Origin: Planctomycetota bacterium
Lineage (GTDB): Bacteria > Planctomycetota > UBA1135 > UBA2386
DNA length: 64,000 nucleotides
Direction of reading: 5' to 3'
Assembly: GCA_016716265.1 (NCBI GenBank)
Contig: JADJWQ010000002.1
Coordinates: 209,001 to 273,000, forward strand
Positions within the stretch are counted from its first letter, which is position 1; each line of letters begins with the position of its first letter. Below are positions 8,373-16,900 of this stretch, in pieces. Under the pieces are notes generated by a model, which saw nothing but the letters and a program-made list of their open reading frames with translations, had not been told where the DNA came from and did not search any database. A program made the position numbers and the translations under genes.

Positions 8373-9914
8373 TCAGTCGGACAGCTCGCACCGCAGCCGT
8401 GCGGCCTGCACGACGTCGTCGCCGCGCACGCGGTCGCGGCCCGCGAGGTCCGCGACCGTGCGAGCGACGCGCAGCAATCGGACGCGCGAGCGGCCGGACA
8501 GTCCGAAGGCGCGCATCGCCCGCTGCAGCTCGCGCTCGACGTCCTCGCCGTCGCCAACCGCGGTGTCGAGCGCGCTGCCCTGCAATCGCCCGTTGATCGC
8601 CCCGCCCGCGTTGCGATGGGACTGGCGTTCGCGCGCCTCGGCCACCAGCTCGCGCAGGTGCGCCGAGCGCCAGCGCTCCTCGGGCGGGCCCGCGAGGAGC
8701 TCCGGCGGGAGCGTCGGCACCTCGACGCGCAGGTCGAAACGGTCGAGGAGCGGCCCGGACACCCGCGCCCGGTAGCGCCGGCGCACCCCGGTCGTGCAGC
8801 GGCACACCCGCGTCAGATCGCCGTGGTAGCCACACGGGCACGGGTTCATGGCGGCGACGAGCTGGAAGTCGGCAGGCATCTGCACGGTGCTCTTCGCGCG
8901 GCCGATCGTCACGCTGCGCTCCTCGAGCGGTTGGCGCAGGCCCTCGAGCAGCTCGCGGCGGAACTCCGGCAGCTCGTCGAGGAACAGCACGCCACGGTGG
9001 GCGAGGGTCACCTCGCCGGGCCGGACCTCGCTGCCGCCGCCGAGCACGCCAGGAGCGCTGCTCGTATGGTGCGGGCGGCGGAACGGCCGGCCGCCCGGAC
9101 CGACGCGCGGCCGCGTGCGCCGTTGCGCGGTGTGGATCCGCAGCACCTCGAGTCGCTCGGTCGGCGACGGCGCGGGCAGGATGGTCGGCAGCCGGTGCAG
9201 CAGCGCCGACTTCCCCGAGCCAGGCGGCCCGACCATCAGCAGGTCGTGGCCGCCCGCTGCCGCGATCAGCAGTGCGGTCTTCGGCGTGTCGTGGCCGCGC
9301 AGGTCGGCGATGTCACCCGCCGCTGGCTCGAGGTCGAACAGCTCGTCGAGGCCGGTCGGCGGCAGCGCCCGGTCCTCGGCGCGCGGGCTCGCCAACGTCC
9401 ACACGGCGTCCGCGAGCCGCACGACCGGCACGCAGCGCAGCCCCGGGACGACCGCCGCGCGGCGCGCGTCCTCCGGGTGGGCGAGCAGCAGGCGCGCACC
9501 CTCGGCGCGGATCGCCAGCGCGATCGCGACCGCGCCGTTCGCCGGCAGCAGCAGACCGTCGAGAGTGATCTCGCCGAGCGCCGCGACTCCCCGCAGCGCC
9601 TGCCGTGGCAGCACGCCGCCGGCGCCGGCGAGCGCGAGGGCGATCGGCAGGTCGAAGCCGCTGCCGCGCTTCGGCACGTCCGCGGGCGCGAGGTTCAGCA
9701 GTGGAGAGCCGCGCGGGCTCGGCAGGCCGTCGGCGGCGAACGCCGACAGGATGCGGTGGTACGCCTCCCGCACGACGCTGTCCACGGAGCCGAGCACCCG
9801 GGCAGCGCCCGGCTCGCCCTGCATCGTCGCTTCGATGCGGACCGGCACGGCGTCGACGCCGACCACCGCCCCCGATCCGACCACCACCGGTCTGCCGCCA
9901 TGTTCCATCGGCAA
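8373..9914 (-). CDS. comM: ComM/YifB-family Mg-chelatase-like AAA ATPase
   Basis: The 513-residue protein has the order typical of ComM/YifB. An N-terminal ChlI-type Lon-protease-fold domain (VGVDAVPVRIEATM, GLPGFD-type segment replaced by GSVDSVVREAYHRI, LNLAPADVPKRGSGFDLPIA) is followed by the AAA domain with Walker A GPPGSGKS (about residue 229), RPFRRPHHTSS, GEVTLAHRGVLFLDELPEF (Walker B) and the cysteine-containing AAMNPCPCGYHGD loop, and then a C-terminal Mg_chelatase_C helical domain (SGRSRVRLLRVARTVADL). ComM is a helicase promoting branch migration during natural transformation. It is the last gene of a minus-strand run starting at 12862; 25 bp separate it from the pseudo-receiver gene. 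Confidence 0.93.
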   Translation of the reverse strand: MPMEHGGRPVVVGSGAVVGVDAVPVRIEATMQGEPGAARVLGSVDSVVREAYHRILSAFAADGLPSPRGSPLLNLAPADVPKRGSGFDLPIALALAGAGGVLPRQALRGVAALGEITLDGLLLPANGAVAIALAIRAEGARLLLAHPEDARRAAVVPGLRCVPVVRLADAVWTLASPRAEDRALPPTGLDELFDLEPAAGDIADLRGHDTPKTALLIAAAGGHDLLMVGPPGSGKSALLHRLPTILPAPSPTERLEVLRIHTAQRRTRPRVGPGGRPFRRPHHTSSAPGVLGGGSEVRPGEVTLAHRGVLFLDELPEFRRELLEGLRQPLEERSVTIGRAKSTVQMPADFQLVAAMNPCPCGYHGDLTRVCRCTTGVRRRYRARVSGPLLDRFDLRVEVPTLPPELLAGPPEERWRSAHLRELVAEARERQSHRNAGGAINGRLQGSALDTAVGDGEDVERELQRAMRAFGLSGRSRVRLLRVARTVADLAGRDRVRGDDVVQAARLRCELSD

Positions 9915-9939
9915 CCCTGTGGCTCGCGCGGCGCGCGGG

Positions 9940-10410
9940 TCACGCTGGATCGTCGGGATCGCGCTCGGCGATCATCGCGAGGACCGCCCCCAGCGCGGCG
10001 CGGCTCGACGGGTGGAAGCTGTGGATCCGCCGCACGCGCGCGTTGTCCGCCCCGCAGCGGCCGAAGCTGAGGATCCGCAGCGCGTCGTCGATCGCGGCCA
10101 GGCAGTCGATGGCGCGGCGCGCCAGCCCGGCCGGCAGGTCCGGCCCGAGCAGCAGCGCGTCGTGGCCGCCGCTGTGGAAGAAGGCATCGCGCAGCTCGTC
10201 GAGCGCGTGCACCAGATCGACGCGGTGACCCTCGTCGCGCAGCGACTGCGCGAGCTTGCGGAGGGAACCCCGTCTCCCCTCGAGCGCGAGCAGCTCGCGC
10301 GGTCTGTGCGTCGGCGACGACACTCCACCGGCATCGGCCAGTCCGCGGCAGGGAGTCGAACCGATCGTCTCACGCGCGCTGAGTTCCCCGCGGCATCGGC
10401 GCTGTGGCAT
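9940..10410 (-). CDS. Receiver-like small protein lacking the phosphorylation aspartate
   Basis: This 156-residue protein starts one base inside the stop of the CPBP protease gene (TGATG arrangement). From about residue 25 it reads like an alpha/beta receiver fold: RELLALEG, SLRKLAQSLRDEGHRVDLVHALDELRDAFF, DALLLGPDLP, then LRILSFGRCG. The position expected for the phospho-accepting Asp (xxLLD in receivers) is Gly in DALLLGPDL, so if it is a receiver homologue it is not phosphorylatable in the normal way. The assignment rests on pattern only. A protein-interaction role connected to the adjacent membrane protease or HEAT lipoprotein is inferred from the operon. Confidence 0.55.
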   Translation of the reverse strand: MPQRRCRGELSARETIGSTPCRGLADAGGVSSPTHRPRELLALEGRRGSLRKLAQSLRDEGHRVDLVHALDELRDAFFHSGGHDALLLGPDLPAGLARRAIDCLAAIDDALRILSFGRCGADNARVRRIHSFHPSSRAALGAVLAMIAERDPDDPA

Positions 10411-11072
10411 CACGGCGCCAGCGCGGCGCCGCCGTAGAACCAGCTCCCCAGGCCGACCGTGAACAGGCAGCACCCGTACAGCGCGTGCTCCGCCCAGGCC
10501 GACCAGATCGACCGGGTTCGCAGGTAGCTCGCGCTGAACAGCAGTCCGCCGACCGTCGACAGCGCGACCGACTGCCAGTGCCCGAACACGACGTGCACGT
10601 GGCCGAATGCCAGCGCCGAGGCGAGCACGCGCGCGCGGTCGTCGGGGAGCAGCGCGCGGTAGCGGTGGAAGAAGAAGGCCCGGTAGGCGAGCTCCTGCGG
10701 CAGCACCGACAGGCACGGGTAGCCGAACATCACCAGCAGCCACAGCGCGGGGCGGCGCCGCGGGAACGACAGCAAGCGGTCCGGCTCGCACAGCGCGACG
10801 TAGGCGGTCAGCAGCGTGGCGCCGATCGCGAAGCGCACCAGCAGCGGGCGCCACGCGGTCCGTCCCCGCGGCCAGCGCCACATCCCGCGGCGGTCGAAGT
10901 CGGGCTGCGCGCGCAGGTGCGTCCAGGCCAGGAAGCCGAGCAGCAGCACTGCAGGGATGATCGGCACGTGCACGCCGTAGCGGCGCGCGAACCAGAGCAG
11001 CAGCGGCGCGACGACGAACAGGGCGAGCAGCTCGGTGAGCTGCGAGAGCCGGCGGCGTGGGGCGTCGGTCAT
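10410..11072 (-). CDS. CPBP-family intramembrane protease
   Basis: A 220-residue, strongly hydrophobic protein with about six membrane segments (LLALFVVAPLLLWFA, IIPAVLLLGFLAW, FAIGATLLTAYVAL, LWLLVMFGYPCLSVL and others). It carries CPBP (Abi, PF02517) motifs: LPQELAYRAFFFHRY for motif 1, FGHVHVVFGHW for motif 2, and SIWSAWAEHALY for the final His-containing helix. The first Glu of the usual EExxxR is Gln here, a variant I recall from CPBP subfamilies with the PQExxYR form, so activity is not excluded. It overlaps the upstream HEAT lipoprotein by 4 bp and the downstream pseudo-receiver by 1 bp, so the three are translationally coupled. Substrate unknown. Confidence 0.82.
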   Translation of the reverse strand: MTDAPRRRLSQLTELLALFVVAPLLLWFARRYGVHVPIIPAVLLLGFLAWTHLRAQPDFDRRGMWRWPRGRTAWRPLLVRFAIGATLLTAYVALCEPDRLLSFPRRRPALWLLVMFGYPCLSVLPQELAYRAFFFHRYRALLPDDRARVLASALAFGHVHVVFGHWQSVALSTVGGLLFSASYLRTRSIWSAWAEHALYGCCLFTVGLGSWFYGGAALAP

Positions 11073-12862
11073 CGCGTGGCGCGGTCCAGCAGGTCGACAT
11101 CGAGTGCGATCCGGGCCGTCGTCGGCGGCGCCGGCTCACCGGCCGGCAGCAGCAGCGCACGTCGGGTCGGCGGTGCCGCGGGTCCGGCGCCGGCGGCGTG
11201 GCTCGCCGCGACGCTACCGTCGTCCGCGAGCCAGACGATTCCGCGGTCGCGCAGCGCCGCCACGGCGCCGAGCGCGCGCGGGCTCGCTGCCACGCAGAGG
11301 CACAGCGCATCGGCGGGCAACCGATCGGTGTCGAGGTCGGCGCCGACGGCGACGACCCGGGCGACCCGCGCGCGACCGTCGATGCCGATCGGCACGCGCG
11401 CAGCGGCGGGGGCGTCGCGCAGCAGCGCGGCGAGGCATGCGGCGCGCACGGGCAGGCCCGCGGCGGTGCTCGCGACGATCGCGGCAGCGCGGTCGGGCCC
11501 GCCGGGCCGGGCCAGCAGCGCGGCGGCGAGGTCGCGGGCGCGGCTCGCGCCAACCGGCAGCGCTGGGCGCTGCAGCAGGTCGAGCGCCAGCTCGATGCCG
11601 GCCGGCTCGGGCAGTGCGACGCGCCACGCGGCGTCGAGCAGCGCCGCCGGAGCTGCCGGGCGTGCCGCGAGCCAGTCCTGCAGCGCCGCCAGTGCGGCGG
11701 GCGGGTCGATCGGCGCGAGGCGCGCGAGCCGCTCGACCGCGCGCACCTGCGTCGCCGAGGGTGCGTCACCGCGCGGCAGCAGCGCATCGCACGCGCTGCG
11801 CAGGCGGTCGGGAGCCGAGCGCAGCGCGGCGTCGAGCGCCTCGACGGCGAGGCGACCGAGGCGCGCGTCGGGCTCGGTCGCGCTGGCCAGCAGCGCCGGC
11901 AGCGCGACGGCGACCGCCTCGGGAGCGCGCGCACACAGCGCGCCGAGTGCGGTCACGGCATCGCCGCGCGGCGCGGCGGGCGAGGGCGCGGAAGCCTCGG
12001 TCGCGAGCAGCGCGGCCAGCTCCGCGGCGTCGACCGGTGCGGGTCCGCCGAGGAACGCCGGGACGACGGTGAGCCACGCGCCGCGGCGGTCGGGATCGCT
12101 CGCCGCGGCAGCGCGCCGCAGCGCGGCGAACGCGTCCGCTCCACCGATCGCAGCCAAGGCCCGCGCGCGCTCGGGTGCCGGCGCCGCGGCGCGCTCGATC
12201 GCCGGCACCAGGGCGGCGGCGCGCGGGCCGAGCTCGGTGGCGCGCTGCACGAGCGCCAGCTCCAGGCGCCGCGCCGCGGCGGGGGGCAGGGTCGCGGCGG
12301 CGGTGGCGAGCTCCGCGAGCAGCGCGGTGCGCTCGGGGCTGTCGGGGAGCCGCTGCCAGACCGGGTCGCGTTCGATCGCGGCTGCGACCTCGCTCGGCGC
12401 CGCCGCCGCGCGCTCGAGCAGTCGCCGGGTCAGCTCGGTCGGCTCGAGCTCGGCGAGCGCGGTGAGCAGCTCGGCACGCGCACCCTCGGCGAGCCCGCCG
12501 CCCTGCCAGGCGTCGAACAGCGCGTCGCGCGCGCCGCGCGTGCCGATGCGGCCGAGGCAGCGCGCCGCGGCGGAGCGCACGCTCGCCTGCGGGTCCTCCC
12601 GCAGGACCCGCTCGACCGCCGGAACCGCGGGGTCGGCGGCGCTGCCGCAATCGCCGAGCGCGGCCAGCGCGGCGCTGCGCCGGCCGGCGTCGGGGTCGCC
12701 GAGTCGCTCGGTCAGCTGCCGCAGCGTGACGCCCGCGGGCGTGACCGGGTCGCCGCCGCACGCGGCCGGCGCGGCCGCGAGGAGGGCTCCGACCGCGGCC
12801 ACGAGCACCGCGCGCACGCCTCGCGGACGGTTCGTCGACGGACGCAGGTCACGGCGGGCCAT
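11069..12862 (-). CDS. HEAT-repeat lipoprotein
   Basis: The start at 12862 (MARRDLRP) was chosen over 12967 because it places a signal sequence at the N-terminus: basic region, VRAVLVAAVGALLAAAPAAC, and a lipobox-like A-P-A-A-C followed by GGD. The following ~300 residues consist of Ala/Leu-rich helical repeats of the HEAT/PBS-lyase type (LTERLGDPDAGRRSAALAAL, VLREDPQASVRSAAARCLG), and further irregular repeats continue to about residue 500. The last 100 residues (LPVRAACLAALLRDAP, VGADLDTDRLPADALCL) contain a beta-strand-rich segment. Total length is 597 residues. It is the first gene of the minus-strand run with the CPBP protease, the pseudo-receiver and ComM. A scaffold role at the membrane is likely; no enzyme motif is seen. 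Confidence 0.8.
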   Translation of the reverse strand: MARRDLRPSTNRPRGVRAVLVAAVGALLAAAPAACGGDPVTPAGVTLRQLTERLGDPDAGRRSAALAALGDCGSAADPAVPAVERVLREDPQASVRSAAARCLGRIGTRGARDALFDAWQGGGLAEGARAELLTALAELEPTELTRRLLERAAAAPSEVAAAIERDPVWQRLPDSPERTALLAELATAAATLPPAAARRLELALVQRATELGPRAAALVPAIERAAAPAPERARALAAIGGADAFAALRRAAAASDPDRRGAWLTVVPAFLGGPAPVDAAELAALLATEASAPSPAAPRGDAVTALGALCARAPEAVAVALPALLASATEPDARLGRLAVEALDAALRSAPDRLRSACDALLPRGDAPSATQVRAVERLARLAPIDPPAALAALQDWLAARPAAPAALLDAAWRVALPEPAGIELALDLLQRPALPVGASRARDLAAALLARPGGPDRAAAIVASTAAGLPVRAACLAALLRDAPAAARVPIGIDGRARVARVVAVGADLDTDRLPADALCLCVAASPRALGAVAALRDRGIVWLADDGSVAASHAAGAGPAAPPTRRALLLPAGEPAPPTTARIALDVDLLDRATR

Positions 12863-13145
12863 CGGGATGACGCGGTTCGTCGGCGGGCGGATCGCGCCGA
12901 GCGAGGATCCTGTGGAGGTTTGGGGAAAGCAGCGCCCGCGCGCTGCGTTTCGCCAGGACTGGAACACCCGAGCACTGGCGCGACCGGGCGCGCGCGTGCC
13001 CCGCGTGTGGTCGGGATCGTCATCGCGCGCGCGCCATGGAGCGTCGGGCTCGGGTGTTCCAGCACTCTATTGCGCGCAGGCGCGCGTGCGAGCCCCGCCT
13101 GGCGAGCTTCCGCGCCGCCGGTCCAGCCCCATAGCATGGCGCGCG

Positions 13146-13817
13146 ATGGATGCCCCCGAGCTCGTGCCGCACGCCGACCGCTACGTTCCCGACCGGCCCG
13201 CGGTCCAGGTCCTCGCCGAGCTGCACGACGTGTTGCGCCGGCGTCGCAGCGTGCGTGAGTTCAGCGATCGACCGGTGCCGCGCGCGGTGATCGAGGGGCT
13301 GATCCGCTGCGCGACGACCGCGCCGAGCGGCGCGAACAAGCAGCCGTGGCGGTTCGTCGTGGTCGGCGATCCCGAGCTCAAGCGGCGCATCCGGCAGGCG
13401 GCCGAGGCGGAGGAGCGCACCTTCTACGAGCGGCGTGCGAACGATGCCTGGCTCGCCGATCTCGCACCGCTCGGCACCGATGCCGACAAGCCGTTCCTCG
13501 AGATCGCGCCGTGGCTCGTCGTCGTGTTCGCGCTCTACCAGGACGACGACGGCGGCCAGGTCTACTACGTCAAGGAGTCGGTCGGCCTCGCCGCCGGCAT
13601 GTTCCTCGCCGCGGCGCAGCTCGCCGGCCTCGCGACGCTGACCCACACGCCGAGCCCGATGGGCTTCCTGCGCGAGCTGCTCGGCAGGCCCGCGACCGAG
13701 AAGCCGTTCCTGCTCGTGCCCGTCGGCTACCCGGCCGACGATTGCCGGGTGCCCGCGGTCGCGAGCCGGCGCAAGCCGCTCGAGCAGGTCGTCGTCTGGG
13801 ACCCGCAGGCGCGCTGA
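13146..13817 (+). CDS. Nitroreductase-family flavoprotein
   Basis: The ATG at 13146 yields 223 residues. RRRRSVREFSDRPVPRAVIEGLIRC and TAPSGANKQPWRFVVV (residues about 60-75) are the FMN-phosphate and dimer-interface motifs of NfsB/NfnB-like nitroreductases. YYVKESVGLAAGMFLAAAQLAGLATLTHTPSPM and the C-terminal PFLLVPVGYPADDCRVP complete the fold. These are FMN-dependent, NAD(P)H-using homodimers acting on nitroaromatics, quinones or unknown metabolites. The NKQPWRF form with a ~220-residue length resembles the BluB/iodotyrosine-deiodinase side of the superfamily, but the specificity cannot be assigned. The gene is divergent from the HEAT lipoprotein gene across 283 bp. Confidence 0.9.
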   Translation: MDAPELVPHADRYVPDRPAVQVLAELHDVLRRRRSVREFSDRPVPRAVIEGLIRCATTAPSGANKQPWRFVVVGDPELKRRIRQAAEAEERTFYERRANDAWLADLAPLGTDADKPFLEIAPWLVVVFALYQDDDGGQVYYVKESVGLAAGMFLAAAQLAGLATLTHTPSPMGFLRELLGRPATEKPFLLVPVGYPADDCRVPAVASRRKPLEQVVVWDPQAR

Positions 13818-13949
13818 CCTGCGCCGGTCACCCGGGAAAGTCGCCGCACGAAGCGGGCGCGGCCACCGGGCACACTCGCAGCGTGGTGGGAACCACGCCG
13901 CCGATCGCACGTCCGGCGCGGTCTCCCGCTCGAGCCGACGACCCTCGCC

Positions 13950-16900
13950 ATGAACAAGCCACGCCGCAGTCTGTGGGCGGTGCTCGCCCTCGCCCTGATC
14001 TCGCTGCCCGTCCTGCTGGACGACCCGCTCGAGCAGGGCGAAAACGCCCTGATCGCGCGGCAGTATCAGCAGGCCGTCGGCTTCCTGGAGCAGGCGCTGC
14101 AGGCCGCGCCGGCCGACCGCCAGGACGACGTGCTGCTGCTGCTCGGGCGGGCACGCTGGCTCGCCGGCGACCTCGACGCCGCGGTCGCGACCTACCAGCG
14201 GCTGTGCGCCGACCACCCCGACTCGCGCTGGGCCGACAAGGCGGCGCTGCAGCAGGCCGAGGCGCTGTCCGCGCGCGGGCGGCACCGCGAGGCCGCGGAG
14301 GTCTACCGGCGGCAGATCGCGCGGCTGACCGGCCCCGAGCGCAAGCAGGAGATCGCGGCGACCTACCTCGGCCTGGCCGACAAGGCGCTCGCCGAGGACC
14401 CGCCCCAGTACGCGCGCGCCGCCGGCTTCTACGATCTGGCGGTCGGCCTCGGGCTCGCCGACGCGAAGGCCCGCAACATCCGGCTGCTCGCGGCGGAAGC
14501 CGAGCTGCGCGCCGGCCAGTACCCGTCGGCGGCCGGGCGATTCGAGCCGCTCGTCGCGGAGCTGTCGCGCGACGAGGGTCGCCTCCGCGCGATGCTCGGC
14601 CTCGGCCGGGCGCGGCTCGCGCTCGGGGCGCAGTCGACCGCGCGCGACGTGTTCCGCGACCTGATCGCGGTCGCCCCCGACAGCCCCGAGGCGGCGGACG
14701 CCAGCTGGGAGATCGTGCAGTCGTTCGGGGTGCCACAGCCCGCGCCCGACCAGCTCGACCGTGCGCTCGCGGCATTGCGTGCCTTCGCGACCGAGCACCC
14801 CGACCACCCCAAGGCGCGGATCGCCGACTACCTCGCCGCCGCGTCGTTGCTCCACTGCGGCCGCAGCGAGGCGGGGCTCGAGGCGCTGCGCCGCTTCCTC
14901 GCCGAGCACGGCGACGACGTGCTCGACGAGGTGCCGACCGCTCGCGCGCGGGTCGGCGACGTGCTGTTCGCGCAAGGGCGGCTGACCGAGGCGATCGACG
15001 CCTGGCGCACCTACCTCGCCGCGCACCCGTCGCACTCGGACTGGGTCCGCGTGCAGGCTGCGATCGTCGACGCCGAGTTCCAGCGTGCGGAGGCGGCGCG
15101 CATTGCCGAGGACTGGGGTGGCGCGGCCGGGCTGTACGAGGCGTTCATGGCGGCGCACCCGCTCGACGGCCGCAATGCGCGCATCCTGGTCGTGCTCGGC
15201 GACATGCTGCGCACGCAGGAGCGCTACGACGACGCGGTCGCCGCCTACGGCCGCTGCGTATCGAAGTACCCGGGCCGCGACGAGTCGTCGGAGGCGCAGC
15301 TGCGCATCGGCGAGATCCACGAGCGCGACCGCTTCGACTACCAGCGCGCGCTCGACGCCTACCGCGCGGTGACCTGGGGACCGTTCCAGCCAGAGGCGCA
15401 GCAGCGGATCGCGCGGCTCGAGCAGAAGTCGATGCGCGTGCAGACGCCGCGCACGTTCCGTAGCGGTGAGACGGCGCACTTCGTGCTGACGTCGCGCAAC
15501 ATCGAGCAGGTCCGCGTGCGCGTGTGGAAGCTCGATCTCGAGACCTGGTTCCGCGCGACGCACCTGCCCGGCACGGTCGACCGCCTCGATGTCGAGGTCA
15601 TCGAGCCGGACCGCACGTTCGACAGCGGTGTCGACGACTTCATCCGCTTCCGCGAGACCGAGCGGCAGGTGCCGATCGGGTTCGGTGAGCCCGGCTGCTA
15701 CGTCGTCAAGGTCGACGACAAGGAGCTGGAGACCACCACGATGGTGCTGGTCACGGACCTCGCGCTGATCGTCAAGACGTCGCGCCACGAGCTGCTCGCG
15801 TTCGTGCAGGACCTCGCGCGCGACGCGCCGGCATCGGGTGCGCGCGTCGTCGTGTCGGACGGCCAGCGCATCGTCGCCGAGGGCCGGACCGGTGACGACG
15901 GCGTGTGGACCTGGACCGGCAAGGAGCTGCAGACCGTCGCGCAGCTCAGCGCGTTCGCGGTCGACGACCGCGGCTCGGCCGCCGGCACACTCGGGCTCGA
16001 CGGTCTCGGCTACGCGGAGGGCCTGACGCCGAAGGCCTACACGTTCACGGACCGCCCGGCATACCGGCCCGGCGACGTCGTGCAGCTCAAGGGCATCGTG
16101 CGCGAGGTGCGCGGAGGGGTCTATGCATTGCCGGGTGCGGACAGCAGGTACCGGTTGCGCATCGTGACGCCGGGCGGACGCGCGGTCGTCGATCAAGCGA
16201 TCGAGCTGTCCGACTTCGGCAGCTTCGCGCTCGAGTACCCGCTGTCGCCCGACGCCGAGCTCGGCGGGTGGCGCGCGACCGTCGCGGCCGAGGGACGCGG
16301 CGGGCAGGCGTGGTCGGCGGGCTTCACCGTCGCCGACTTCGTGCTGCCGGCATTGTCGGTCGACATCGAGACCGACCAGCGCGTGGTGTTCCGCGGTGAG
16401 AAGATCGCCGGGCGCGTCGTCGTCCGGCACTTCTACGGCGACCCGGCGGTCGGCCGCGCGGTGCGCATCGAGGCGCGCCGGCCGAACGGCGAGAGCGACA
16501 CCGTCAGCGGCACGACGAACGCCGCCGGCGAGCTGCGCTTCGAGTTCGGGACCGAGGAGTTCCGTGAGGAGTCCATCGCATTCCTTGCGGCGACCGTCGC
16601 CGGCGAGGCGAGCTCGGCGATGCGGCTCGTGCCGGTCGTGACGACCGCGTTGCAGATCGAGGTCGCGATGCTGCGCGACGTCTACCTCGCGCGCGAGCCG
16701 TTCGACGCCGAGGTGACCGTCAGGGACCGCAGCGGCGAGCCGGTCGCGGCGCCGGTGCGCGTCGAGCTGTTCCGCCGCGAGCGGCGCAAGGGCGGCATCG
16801 CCGAGGTGCGCGTCGCCGAGGCGAGCCTGCGCACGACGGCCGAGCGCGGCCAGGGACGCGCGGGCCTCGCGGCGGAGCGCGGGGGCGAGCACGTGATCCG

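Noticed and set aside
10410..11072. Gln replacing the first Glu of the EExxxR motif in the CPBP protease as evidence of an inactive enzyme
   Set aside because: The PQExxYR form is, as I recall, a recurring variant in a CPBP subgroup, so the change alone is not a loss-of-function signal.
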